DNA of 11,080 bases, from contig CAYZEE010000034.1 in the NCBI GenBank assembly GCA_964477485.1, forward strand, positions 1-11,080. Direction: 5' to 3'. This document shows positions 1 to 6,593 of the stretch, piece after piece. The position numbers and the translations under genes are program-made. How positions within the stretch are numbered: position 1 is the stretch's first letter; each line of letters starts with the position of its first letter. Source of the stretch: CAYZEE01 sp964477485 (lineage in GTDB: Bacteria; Patescibacteriota; Microgenomatia; Levybacterales; UBA12049). The notes beneath the pieces were generated by a model. The model had not been told where the DNA came from, ran no database searches, and saw only the letters and a program-made list of their open reading frames with translations.

Positions 1-78
1 GTCACCTATTAGTTTTATTGAGACAAAGATTCCAAAAAGTATGTGACCCGTACAGATACAAGGCGCTATATCTTCGTA

Positions 79-87
79 TGCTATACT
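79..87 (+). promoter_or_regulatory. Extended -10 promoter of the phosphoesterase gene
   Basis: TG-C-TATACT reads as an extended -10 element. Only 6 nt separate it from the ATG at 94, so the transcript would begin at or next to that ATG. No good -35 hexamer is visible 16-18 nt upstream, which is tolerable for an extended -10. This site is the main reason to reject the GTG at 43 as start, because that codon lies upstream of the promoter. Confidence 0.55.
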
Positions 88-93
88 TCTCTT

Positions 94-1116
94 ATGCAAT
101 TTATAAAGAAGAATCTTCTTCGAATCATTCCTGTTCTTGTCATTTTTGTTTTACTTGGTATTATCTGGTATTTTCATGACAAAACAGATTACGAATTTTC
201 AAAATTACTTCTTACACATCAAAAAGGCGTAAAATCAACAACATCCTCTCCCCTGTCCCAAATTCATCATGTATTTGTTATCGTTGAGGAAAATAAAGAT
301 TGGAAAACAATATATAACAATTCCCAGGCACCGTTTATCAATTCAATACTTTTAAAACAAGCATATGCAACAAATTATCACAACGTTTTGCCATCAATGG
401 GACCGTTGCACCCGAGCGGGCCAAATTATATTCTCTTGGAGGCAGGACAGCTTGCATTTGCTGACCATACATTTACTTCCGATGATCCTCCAAGCGTTGC
501 AAACAGTACTTCTTCAATGCTCCACCTTTCGAAACTCTTGGATAAAAGACATCTTACCTGGAAAGTATATCAAGAGGATATTTCCGGAAATGATTGCCCA
601 ATCCATGCAGTTAGAAACTATGTTCCAAAACACAACCCATTTGTTTATTTTCAAAATGTTTCCGGTAATCCGCCAAGTACGACCAATGCATATTGCCAAG
701 AACATATTCGACCTATGAACGAATTACCAGATGATCTTAAAACCGGAAACATTCCGAACTACGTTTTTATCACGCCTAATGTTCAAAACGACATGCACAA
801 CGGAACAATTGCCGAGGGAGACACCTGGCTTTCTCATATTGCGTCGATCATTACTAACTCTTCTGTTTTCAAAAAAGACGGAGTATTATTTATCACCTGG
901 GATGAAGGAAGCGGATCAGATACCAATAATCCAATCGGCATGATTATTGAATCCCCATTTGTTAAAAAAGGTTATACTAATTCACTTGATTATTCCCACG
1001 CGTCATATGTAAAAACCGTTGAAGAGATTTTTAATCTTTCTCCGTTGCTCGGGTTTGCCGCAGACAAACAGACAAAGGATCTTTCTGACTTTTTTAACAT
1101 AGGTAAGCAAAAATAG
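94..1116 (+). CDS. Membrane-anchored phosphoesterase (acid phosphatase / phospholipase C-like family)
   Basis: A 340-residue protein resembling the phosphoesterase family (PF04185: acid phosphatases of AcpA type and phospholipases C), which hydrolyses phosphomonoesters or phosphodiesters outside the cytoplasm. Residues 8-27 form one hydrophobic segment after a basic start (MQFIKKNLLR), so it is probably an N-terminal anchor with the catalytic domain outside. Family-typical stretches are HHVFVIVEENKDW (58-70), where the early EEN is expected, HPSGPNY (106-112), YVFITPNVQNDMHNG (223-237), LFITWDEGSGSD (265-276) with the WDEG metal/phosphate-site motif, and SHASYVKTVEEIFNL (301-315). The reading frame stays open back to a GTG at 43, but the ATG at 94 is chosen because of the -10 element at 82-87 and the Lys/Arg-then-hydrophobic N-terminus. 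It begins a same-strand run with a PAP2 phosphatase and a polysaccharide deacetylase. The actual substrate (lipid headgroup, phosphosugar, nucleotide) cannot be read from sequence. Confidence 0.82.
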   Translation: MQFIKKNLLRIIPVLVIFVLLGIIWYFHDKTDYEFSKLLLTHQKGVKSTTSSPLSQIHHVFVIVEENKDWKTIYNNSQAPFINSILLKQAYATNYHNVLPSMGPLHPSGPNYILLEAGQLAFADHTFTSDDPPSVANSTSSMLHLSKLLDKRHLTWKVYQEDISGNDCPIHAVRNYVPKHNPFVYFQNVSGNPPSTTNAYCQEHIRPMNELPDDLKTGNIPNYVFITPNVQNDMHNGTIAEGDTWLSHIASIITNSSVFKKDGVLFITWDEGSGSDTNNPIGMIIESPFVKKGYTNSLDYSHASYVKTVEEIFNLSPLLGFAADKQTKDLSDFFNIGKQK

Positions 1117-1124
1117 TAAGAACA

Positions 1125-1133
1125 TGATACAAT
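1125..1133 (+). promoter_or_regulatory. Extended -10 promoter of the PAP2 gene
   Basis: TG-A-TACAAT starts just after the phosphoesterase stop and ends 9 nt before the ATG at 1143. The PAP2 mRNA can therefore start at or very near its own initiation codon, independent of readthrough from upstream. No Shine-Dalgarno is visible before that ATG. Confidence 0.5.
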
Positions 1134-1142
1134 ATAAATCTC

Positions 1143-1616
1143 ATGAATTTTTTGATTACTTTTACTGCACAATATGTATTTCTTGCTAGTGTCATTATTT
1201 TTCTTATTTACGTTTTCTATATATGGACAAAAGAAAGAAAAAAGTTTATTTCTTTTCTGCTTCTTTCAGTAATTTCATTCGCTCTCTCGCTTATAGTTGC
1301 AAAGATACTTGGCCATTTTATCTATGATCCCCGACCATTTGTCACTGAACATGTAAAACCGCTTTTTGCCCATGCGCCGGACAATGGATTCCCCTCAGAC
1401 CATACATTATTAACAGCAGCTATTGCTTCGGTTGTTTTTGCATACAACAAAAAGCTTGGAATACTTCTTTATGTCATTTCTCTTGCAATTGGCGTTTCCC
1501 GTATTTTGGCGCAGATTCATCATCCGCTTGATATTATTGGAAGCTTTGTTATTGCAATTGTCGTAACGTATTTTTCCTATTTGCTTCTAAAAAAAACAAA
1601 CAGAGCGCAAGATTAG
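1143..1616 (+). CDS. PAP2-family membrane phosphatase (probable undecaprenyl-diphosphate phosphatase)
   Basis: A 157-residue integral membrane protein with the three-part PAP2 signature. These are K54 and RP 64-65 in KILGHFIYDPRPF, then GFPSDHT (82-88) with the catalytic PSxH histidine H87, and SRILAQIHHPLD (119-130), matching SRxxxxxHxxxD with H126 and D130. Hydrophobic segments lie near 11-28, 36-58, 88-101, 106-118 and 131-149. Family members remove phosphate from lipid pyrophosphates. The short bacterial form is typical of BcrC/YbjG-type recycling of undecaprenyl diphosphate for peptidoglycan and other surface glycans, but phosphatidate or other lipid phosphates remain possible. The deacetylase gene starts 14 nt downstream and probably shares this transcript. 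The start is an ATG 9 nt after a TGATACAAT element. Confidence 0.88.
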   Translation: MNFLITFTAQYVFLASVIIFLIYVFYIWTKERKKFISFLLLSVISFALSLIVAKILGHFIYDPRPFVTEHVKPLFAHAPDNGFPSDHTLLTAAIASVVFAYNKKLGILLYVISLAIGVSRILAQIHHPLDIIGSFVIAIVVTYFSYLLLKKTNRAQD

Positions 1617-1630
1617 GACTACTGCACGCG

Positions 1631-2530
1631 ATGAAAAACAAAAAATCATTTATAGGCTCAAGACATTTTATCCTCTTGGGAGTGGTTTTTGTATGTCTTC
1701 TTATCGGAAGTATTATCATCTATAAATCCACTTCGCAGGAAAGACAGGTTGCCGAAACTCCGGAAAATGAGATGACGAAACTCCCTCCCGATGTAAAAAA
1801 GAGGCTGACAAGAATACCTGTTACAACCAGTTCCGCAACTTTCCGGGTTCCAATACTTATGTATCATTATGTTGAATACGTGCAGGATAAAAGAGATACG
1901 ATTAGACAAAAATTAGATATTAACCCTTATATCTTTGAACAGCAGGTAAAAACATTAAAAGATGCTGGATATACATTTATGACAGCAAAAGAACTGGGAG
2001 AAGTTTTAGATAGCAAAAGAAGCCTTCCTCAAAAACCGATTCTTCTGACTTTTGATGATGGCCACTGGGATTTTGACACTGTTGTTTTACCGATTCTTAA
2101 AAAATATCATATTAAAGCGACCTCGTATGTTATTCCGGGATTTATTGGCGGATCGGATTTTATGACACCGCAAGAACTTCAAGATGTTATAAATAGTGGA
2201 TTGATTGACGTCGGAGCTCATACGGTGCATCATATTTCGCTCAAAGGCAAATTATACCCAATTGTTAAATATGAAGTTGATGAGAGCAAAGAAATGCTTG
2301 AACAGGAATTTCATATTCATGTTGTTTCTTTTGCTTATCCTTATGGCACGTTTGACCAGCAAACAATAAATATTGTTAGGCAGGCGGGTTTTACTACGGC
2401 CCTATCAACAATTCCCGGAATTGAACAAAGCCGTCAGAATAGATTTTTCCTTTATCGCTTAAGGCCCGGATATAGGGTTGGGGGAGTGCTTTTGCAATAT
2501 CTTCAGCGGAATATGTTTAAAGCGTGGTGA
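1631..2530 (+). CDS. Membrane-anchored polysaccharide deacetylase (NodB domain)
   Basis: A 299-residue carbohydrate esterase 4 / NodB-type protein, predicted to remove N-acetyl groups from an extracellular glycan such as peptidoglycan or poly-N-acetylglucosamine. Residues 12-31 are one hydrophobic helix after a basic start, so it is likely a signal anchor. The region VPILMYHYV (73-81) is typical of the PgaB/PdaA-like subgroup. LLTFDDGHWD (138-147) holds the catalytic base and metal-binding Asp pair of the TFDDG motif, AHTVHH (196-201) gives the H-x3-H metal ligands, and FAYPYGTFD (234-242) is the substrate-groove motif. It starts 14 nt after the PAP2 stop and probably shares that mRNA. A weak AGGA lies about 11 nt before the ATG. 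Its last 14 nt overlap the end of the opposite-strand gene ending at 2517. Activity looks intact; the glycan is unknown. Confidence 0.88.
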   Translation: MKNKKSFIGSRHFILLGVVFVCLLIGSIIIYKSTSQERQVAETPENEMTKLPPDVKKRLTRIPVTTSSATFRVPILMYHYVEYVQDKRDTIRQKLDINPYIFEQQVKTLKDAGYTFMTAKELGEVLDSKRSLPQKPILLTFDDGHWDFDTVVLPILKKYHIKATSYVIPGFIGGSDFMTPQELQDVINSGLIDVGAHTVHHISLKGKLYPIVKYEVDESKEMLEQEFHIHVVSFAYPYGTFDQQTINIVRQAGFTTALSTIPGIEQSRQNRFFLYRLRPGYRVGGVLLQYLQRNMFKAW

Positions 2531-3065
2531 ATGTTACAGTCGGGTCAAGAAGTACCCAGTTTTTGGAAACATAGGGTTCTGAGCACAAGTTACGGTTAAA
2601 ACAGCAAGGCCTCCTCATTCCTTTATTGAGTTTTGAGATAGCAACTCTAATATGTTTCTTGCGGGTTTCCTGAGTTTTGACAGCCCGTATCCAGCGAATC
2701 CAGTCCCAGCGGGCGTTTGGCGTAATATCCCTCCATAAATCTTCTGCCTTTTTGGAAGTCGAAAGAGCCTCCTTCAGATCTTTAGGAACCTCAGGTTCTA
2801 TCCATTCTTTGGTCGGTTCAATTTCAAACGTTACATTGTTCCCCACCTTTATACGGGCAATTTTTTGCAAAGTCTCATCGACTCTAAACCAGTGGCTACC
2901 TTTTCCATCCGGCTCAAACGCAGTTTTAAAGGGGTGATCATTAATAGTTCCCGAAATCATTGTCAAGGTACGGAATGGGAGTTTTAGACTTATGTCTTTA
3001 GGCAATCTAATAATTAGCCAAGAACCGATCTTATATGGCTTTGTCTCAAAACGAATTATCGACAT
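2517..3065 (-). CDS. YdeI/OmdA-like protein with DUF1905-type domain
   Basis: A 182-residue cytosolic protein with two recognisable parts. Residues about 3-85 resemble DUF1905 (GSWLIIRLP, then SGTIND, then GKGSHWFRVDETLQKIARIKVGNNVTFEIEP), a small beta domain. Residues about 92-160 resemble the YdeI/OmpD-associated (OmdA, 'bacteriocin protection') domain, with regular acidic/basic helices and WDWIRWIRAVKTQETRKKHI followed by SKLNKGMRRP. The biochemical role of this family is not established; YdeI was linked to antimicrobial-peptide resistance in enterobacteria, which should not be carried over directly. The ATG lies 8 nt after a TGATATAAT element, so the transcript is probably leaderless. The 3' end overlaps the deacetylase gene by 14 nt in convergent orientation. 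After residue 160 the tail matches nothing I recognise. Confidence 0.75.
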   Translation of the reverse strand: MSIIRFETKPYKIGSWLIIRLPKDISLKLPFRTLTMISGTINDHPFKTAFEPDGKGSHWFRVDETLQKIARIKVGNNVTFEIEPTKEWIEPEVPKDLKEALSTSKKAEDLWRDITPNARWDWIRWIRAVKTQETRKKHIRVAISKLNKGMRRPCCFNRNLCSEPYVSKNWVLLDPTVTFTTL

Positions 3066-3073
3066 ACCACATT

Positions 3074-3082
3074 ATTATATCA
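3074..3082 (-). promoter_or_regulatory. Extended -10 promoter of the YdeI-like gene
   Basis: On the minus strand this reads TG-A-TATAAT, a perfect -10 hexamer with the TGn extension, 8 nt before the ATG whose first base is 3065. There is no Shine-Dalgarno in between and no room for a leader. It forms a compact divergent unit with the plus-strand element at 3115-3123. Confidence 0.65.
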
Positions 3083-3114
3083 TGCCGGCGGGATTTGTAT
3101 TCTATCCTATATTT

Positions 3115-3123
3115 TGGTAAAAT
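3115..3123 (+). promoter_or_regulatory. Extended -10 promoter of the multi-HTH gene
   Basis: TG-G-TAAAAT ends 10 nt before the ATG at 3134. The same TGGTAAAAT string precedes tRNA-Leu at 8956-8964, which supports reading it as a true promoter element of this genome. It fixes the start of the downstream gene at 3134 rather than at the upstream in-frame ATG at 3035, which lies before this promoter and inside the divergent gene. Confidence 0.55.
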
Positions 3124-3133
3124 TGCGCCTGAT

Positions 3134-4063
3134 ATGTCTTTAGAGACTGAACCTATACCAAACCTATTTGCTCAGGAGGATAAAATACCCGTTAAAGGTA
3201 GAAGTTTTGCCAACCTTCAGCGTTTCCTTACGGCGCAAGTTGCTCCCGTCCGCACATATAAAGAAGGAAAAAAGCCCGATTATAAAGACGGAGATATTTA
3301 TTTTCCTCCGTTACGATCGGGGGGCTCTATTAGTAAGTATAATGTTGGCTTTGAGATGATGGGTGAATATCTGGGGCTAGACAGAACTCTTGAGGAAGTT
3401 GGAGGAAACGAAAGAAGAACTAAGAAAACTACGCGTGAGAACGTACGAATAATTATCAAAAGAAGGACAGAACAATTATACGAAGCATCCAGAGAAGAAG
3501 TCAAAGCCAGGTTCCCTTTTGCATCATTTGACTTTGGGAAACCAGTCTCCAGAGCTACTGGAATAAGGCAGTCAGTATCCCGTGGAGGCATAAGCGCGAA
3601 AATTGCCTATCGAATACTTCAAGGGCAGAATCTTGAGGATTTAAAACGTGATTACTCAGGACCGGAGATATCGGCCTCAAAAAAGGTACTTAGAAACTGG
3701 GGCATAAAAATACCAAGAGAAAAAGAACCGGTTCTGCCCCGCTTTGACGGGTTAAGAAACTTCAAGGCATCAGATGAAGAGATTCAAACTATCCTTGATA
3801 ATATTAAAAATTATGATCAAGTCAGGGTATTAAAAAAGGCCGGCTATGTTGTTGAGCTTACGGATGTTGCAAGAAAAGCGGGCCTAAACGTAAGTCCGCA
3901 AAGTGTACCTCGCGTTAGTAAATTATTAAAGAAAATAAGAGTGCCGCAGACAAAAGTACCTCAAAAGACAAAACGCAGGACCGATTATTTTCATGTTATT
4001 GCCGCCATGCACGAGGCAAGAGTGCTAGATGCTTTTCATCAAAGCAGAGACTCGAGAGATTAA
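3134..4063 (+). CDS. Probable multi-helix-turn-helix DNA-binding protein, unnamed family
   Basis: A basic 309-residue soluble protein that I cannot assign to a named family. Three stretches look like helix-turn-helix units. Residues about 78-112 (EYLGLDRTLEEVGG, then TTRENVRIIIKRR) resemble sigma-70 region 4, where 'TLEEIG...TRERVRQI' is the usual pattern. Residues about 152-190 (ISAKIAYRILQGQNLEDL ... KKVLRNWGI) have a two-helix, turn, helix look. Residues about 241-267 (ELTDVARKAGLNVSPQ, then VPRVSKLLKK) resemble the LacI/MarR type 'xxDVAxxAGVSxxTVSRV' pattern. There is no signal peptide, membrane helix or sigma region 2, so it is not a complete sigma factor. A role as a transcription regulator is inference. 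ATG 3134 is chosen over ATG 3035 because a TGGTAAAAT element lies between them. It is divergent from the YdeI-like gene and convergent with glyA, 16 nt away. Confidence 0.6.
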   Translation: MSLETEPIPNLFAQEDKIPVKGRSFANLQRFLTAQVAPVRTYKEGKKPDYKDGDIYFPPLRSGGSISKYNVGFEMMGEYLGLDRTLEEVGGNERRTKKTTRENVRIIIKRRTEQLYEASREEVKARFPFASFDFGKPVSRATGIRQSVSRGGISAKIAYRILQGQNLEDLKRDYSGPEISASKKVLRNWGIKIPREKEPVLPRFDGLRNFKASDEEIQTILDNIKNYDQVRVLKKAGYVVELTDVARKAGLNVSPQSVPRVSKLLKKIRVPQTKVPQKTKRRTDYFHVIAAMHEARVLDAFHQSRDSRD

Positions 4064-4079
4064 GAGATTGATTCCTATG

Positions 4080-5381
4080 TTATTTATCGCTTGGGAGCGG
4101 ATATTTTTTGCAATATTCCGTTACTTCTCTTGAAAGTTTTTTGAGATATTTCTCATCATTATGGTGAGTTATTGCTCTATGTATCCATTCTGCAATTATG
4201 TCCATATCCTTCTCTTTCATTCCTCTGGTGGTAATAGCAGGCGTACCAAGCCTAACCCCGCTTGGATCAAATGGCTTTCTTTCGTCATTGGGAATAACAT
4301 TCTTATTTAAAGTTAAATTAATTGAGTCCAAAACCTTTTCCGCAGTCCCGCCGCTTATATTAAAAGATGAAATCATATCAACAAGTATCAAATGATTGTC
4401 AGTTCCATTTGTAATTAGTTTAAACCCTTTTTTCATAAGCTGGTCGGCAAGCCTTTTGGAATTTCTTACCACCTGTTTTGCGTATGTTTTAAACGCGGGA
4501 GTTGAGTCCTCTTCAAATGCTACCGCTTTTGCAAATATATCATTCATGTGCGGTCCTCCCTGTACTCCCGGAAAAACACTGCGGTCAATCAGAGTAGGTA
4601 AATTTTTGATTGTCTTCTCAACTTTTTTCAGCGGATTGGTAACTGTCCCCATGGATAATATCAGCCCGCCGCGCGGACCTCTTAGGGTTTTATGGGTGGT
4701 TGATGTGCAGATATGAAAACCATAATCAAATGGATTTTTTAATTCTCCTGCTGCGATAAGTCCTGCAATATGGGCCATGTCCATCATGGCAATGGCACCG
4801 ACTTCACTTGCAATGTCAACAAATTTTTTATAGTTCAGCTCTCTGGGGTAAGCTGAAAATCCTGCGAGAATTATTTTCGGTTTATTTTTCCTGGCAAGAG
4901 AGTATAGCGCTTCATAGTCAATTTCACCGGTTTCAATATCCTTGATGCCATAACGCAGGAAATTAAAGATTTTTGCAGCAGCTGTTCTGGGATCTCCATG
5001 TGTCAGATGTCCCCCATGGGATAAATCCATACCAATGATAGTATCTCCGGGTTCCATCCAGGCAAAATAAGCAGCTAAATTTGCCGGAGCCCCTGATAAA
5101 GGTTGCACATTAGCGTGGTCGCATCTAAAAAGTTTCTTTGCCAGATTAATTGCAATTTCTTCGATGGCATCTGTATTTGGTTGCCCGCCATAATATCTTT
5201 TTCCCGGATAACCTTCAGAGTATTTATTGGTAAATACCGTTCCCAACGCTTCAAGCACTGATTTACTGACATAATTTTCTGATGGAATGAGTTCTATCCC
5301 GTTTCGTTGGCGTTTTTCCTCCTCTTTTAAAAAATAAGCAAGTTTTTTGTGGTTTTTTTCAAAATTTTTATTGATTGTCAT
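4080..5381 (-). CDS. glyA: Serine hydroxymethyltransferase
   Basis: A 433-residue PLP enzyme interconverting serine plus tetrahydrofolate with glycine plus 5,10-methylene-tetrahydrofolate, the main source of one-carbon units. It has the usual bacterial length. Clear family motifs are IELIPSENYVS (29-39), YSEGYPGKRYYGG (54-66) with the active-site tyrosines, QPLSGAPANLA (93-103), MDLSHGGHLTHG (118-129), MMDMAHIAGL (199-208) with the PLP-stacking and ring-nitrogen residues D201 and H204, and STTHKTLRGPRGG (227-239) with the Schiff-base lysine K231. Near the C-terminus, GVRLGTPAITTRGM carries the substrate-carboxylate arginine. All key residues are present, so the enzyme should be active. The ATG is 8 nt after a perfect TATAAT on the minus strand, so the mRNA is probably leaderless. 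No other folate or glycine genes are adjacent. Confidence 0.97.
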   Translation of the reverse strand: MTINKNFEKNHKKLAYFLKEEEKRQRNGIELIPSENYVSKSVLEALGTVFTNKYSEGYPGKRYYGGQPNTDAIEEIAINLAKKLFRCDHANVQPLSGAPANLAAYFAWMEPGDTIIGMDLSHGGHLTHGDPRTAAAKIFNFLRYGIKDIETGEIDYEALYSLARKNKPKIILAGFSAYPRELNYKKFVDIASEVGAIAMMDMAHIAGLIAAGELKNPFDYGFHICTSTTHKTLRGPRGGLILSMGTVTNPLKKVEKTIKNLPTLIDRSVFPGVQGGPHMNDIFAKAVAFEEDSTPAFKTYAKQVVRNSKRLADQLMKKGFKLITNGTDNHLILVDMISSFNISGGTAEKVLDSINLTLNKNVIPNDERKPFDPSGVRLGTPAITTRGMKEKDMDIIAEWIHRAITHHNDEKYLKKLSREVTEYCKKYPLPSDK

Positions 5382-5389
5382 TTAAGGTG

Positions 5390-5418
5390 ATTATAGATAA
5401 GAGGTTTGTTTTATGCAA
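5390..5418 (-). promoter_or_regulatory. glyA promoter (TTGCAT, 17 nt, TATAAT)
   Basis: On the minus strand, TTGCAT (5418-5413) is followed by a 17-nt spacer and a perfect TATAAT (5395-5390), which ends 8 nt before the glyA ATG. The -35 is weak (TTG only), the -10 is perfect. The element lies close to, and in its -35 part interleaves with, the promoter of the divergent 189-residue gene, so the two may compete. Confidence 0.6.
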
Positions 5419-5429
5419 GGTGTCAAAAG

Positions 5430-5438
5430 TGCTATAAT
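5430..5438 (+). promoter_or_regulatory. Extended -10 promoter of the 189-residue gene
   Basis: TG-C-TATAAT is a perfect extended -10, ending 8 nt before the ATG at 5447. No Shine-Dalgarno lies between. No convincing -35 is seen at 16-18 nt spacing. Confidence 0.65.
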
Positions 5439-5446
5439 GCTAGCCT

Positions 5447-6016
5447 ATGACTACAGAACAAGAACAACAGGAATCTCCGCAAGAATCAGAGTATGCACTT
5501 CCTATTTCGTGGAGCTACAGAGCTAAAAAACGAAGGATTGAAAAGATCAGAAGAGCGATCCGGGGAGCAGAAGAAGACGTTGCGAGAAAAGTTATTTATA
5601 ATTTTTCCGCAGGATTTTTGAATTCACCGGTATTTTTGTCCTCAGACCCTTCCGAGCTTTTATCTAGTAGTGTTTTGTCGGAGCAGGATATTAATATTGA
5701 TGGGGTTTTTATGCTGCTAGAGGTAGAGTCTAGGCGCTCCAATGGAGAATTACCGGAAAATCTTTCTGAAAGAAGAAAGATATTGTCAACGCGCTTCATT
5801 CTTGGTGCGGTTGAGAAAATGTGGCTTACGGTAAAACAGCCGGTAACAGGAAGTTCTACGGGAGGCAGACAGCAGGAGGACATAAGACGGATTAATGTTT
5901 TAAAAAGAAAATATGGAGGACGTGATCAGTTTGCCGGAGCTCTGGCGGAGTATTTTTCATCTCCCGGGAATAACGGAAGAAGTTCAAAAACAATGCACGG
6001 TCACCAGCGACTCTAA
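5447..6016 (+). CDS. Unrecognised soluble protein, 189 residues
   Basis: I do not recognise this protein. It begins with an acidic, Gln/Glu-rich and probably disordered stretch (TTEQEQQESPQESE, 2-15). A strongly basic helix follows at 26-50 (RAKKRRIEKIRRAIRGAEED), then a mixed region to about 130 with several predicted amphipathic helices, and a polar Gly/Ser/Arg-rich C-terminus. There is no signal peptide or membrane helix. The basic helix could contact nucleic acid or be a coiled-coil segment, but this is a guess from composition only. Coding status is supported by the perfect TGCTATAAT 8 nt before its ATG, the same spacing as glyA and dacA, and by its uninterrupted frame between well-behaved neighbours. 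It is divergent from glyA with 65 nt between the start codons. Confidence 0.7.
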   Translation: MTTEQEQQESPQESEYALPISWSYRAKKRRIEKIRRAIRGAEEDVARKVIYNFSAGFLNSPVFLSSDPSELLSSSVLSEQDINIDGVFMLLEVESRRSNGELPENLSERRKILSTRFILGAVEKMWLTVKQPVTGSSTGGRQQEDIRRINVLKRKYGGRDQFAGALAEYFSSPGNNGRSSKTMHGHQRL

Positions 6017-6068
6017 AAATCCTTCTTGCAATTACAAATTAATTACTGAATAATATAAATAGACTGAC

Positions 6069-6089
6069 ATGAAAGGAGGTGAAATATAG
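6069..6089 (+). promoter_or_regulatory. Strong Shine-Dalgarno inside a six-codon minicistron (MKGGEI) overlapping the next start
   Basis: AAAGGAGGTG (6072-6081) is a near-perfect Shine-Dalgarno with about 7-8 nt to the GTG start at 6089. The same bases also read as a tiny frame, ATG at 6069 to TAG at 6087-6089. Its stop shares one base with the GTG of the membrane-protein gene (TAGTG). An AT-rich -10-like TATAAA at 6054-6059 ends 9 nt before ATG 6069, the spacing seen before leaderless genes here. The Shine-Dalgarno is firm; translation of the minicistron is speculation. Confidence 0.6.
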
Positions 6090-6514
6090 TGATTGCTACG
6101 CTTGAGGGCTGGTATAGTAAAGTACCGTCTCTACCCGCTAGTGTAAAAGAATTTATCGTTACCATCACGCCATGGCTCGCGCTTATTTTCGGGGTGCTGG
6201 GTATTTTAGGATCGATAGCTGGATTAGGACTTCTGACAGCGTTGTCACCTTTTGCTGTTTTTTCGGGCGCATCCGGAGTTTCGTCTATTGGAAGTGGATT
6301 TCTAGCAGCATTGGTTTGGCTGGTTTCATCAATTCTTTTAGTTGTTGCCTTTCCGGGCGCAAGAGTTAGAAAAATTGGCGGATGGAACATGCTTTTTTGG
6401 AGCGAGGTAGTGCATTTCGTTGGTTCGATTGTTGCGCTTTCGATAATATCAGGAATAATCGTGATAGTTATAGCTCTTTACTTTTTATTCCAGATAAAAC
6501 CTTATTACAAATAA
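6089..6514 (+). CDS. Small four-helix membrane protein, unnamed
   Basis: A 141-residue integral membrane protein starting with GTG, supported by the AAAGGAGGTG ribosome binding site. After a short amphipathic N-terminus (IATLEGWYSKVPSLPASVKE, 2-21) come hydrophobic segments at about 27-50, 68-89, 100-116 and 117-136. The loop FPGARVRKIGGWN (88-100) is basic and probably cytoplasmic. The C-terminus is short and ends in KPYYK. Small membrane proteins with this NWY..LP..VKxFIxxIxPWLALIFGxLG-like start are, from memory, common in Microgenomates-type genomes, but I know no assigned function. It has its own promoter region and no same-strand partner downstream; the next gene is convergent, with a terminator between them. 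Confidence 0.82.
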   Translation: MIATLEGWYSKVPSLPASVKEFIVTITPWLALIFGVLGILGSIAGLGLLTALSPFAVFSGASGVSSIGSGFLAALVWLVSSILLVVAFPGARVRKIGGWNMLFWSEVVHFVGSIVALSIISGIIVIVIALYFLFQIKPYYK

Positions 6515-6530
6515 GCATAAAGTTTAAAAG

Positions 6531-6571
6531 GAAATAAAAACAACCCACCGCTAGGAAGCATGTGGGTTGTT
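6531..6571 (-). terminator. Rho-independent terminator of the secreted-protein gene
   Basis: Perfect 10-bp arms AACAACCCAC (6539-6548) and GTGGGTTGTT (6562-6571) enclose a 13-nt loop that itself holds GCT-AGGA-AGC. Read on the minus strand, the stem runs into TTTTTATTT, a classic intrinsic terminator located 23 nt after the stop of the 6594-7070 gene. On the plus strand the downstream sequence (TAAGCATTTG) lacks a U tract, so it would terminate the membrane-protein gene only weakly. Confidence 0.85.
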
Positions 6572-6593
6572 AAGCATTTGAAGCTTCTATTTC

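Noticed and set aside
43..93. GTG at 43 as the start of the phosphoesterase
   Set aside because: It lies upstream of the extended -10 at 79-87, and the resulting N-terminus puts a polar stretch before the signal anchor. ATG 94 fits promoter and protein better.
3035..3133. ATG 3035 as the start of the multi-HTH protein
   Set aside because: It lies inside the divergent YdeI-like gene and upstream of the TGGTAAAAT promoter. The extra residues look like translated intergenic DNA.
514..5272. Numerous 60-117 residue frames within the phosphoesterase, deacetylase, HTH and glyA genes
   Set aside because: They overlap well-supported genes in other frames, have no family motifs and lack promoter or ribosome binding signals.
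6043..6390. Minus-strand 115-residue frame antisense to the small membrane protein
   Set aside because: The plus-strand gene has a strong Shine-Dalgarno and clear transmembrane pattern; the antisense frame has none of these.
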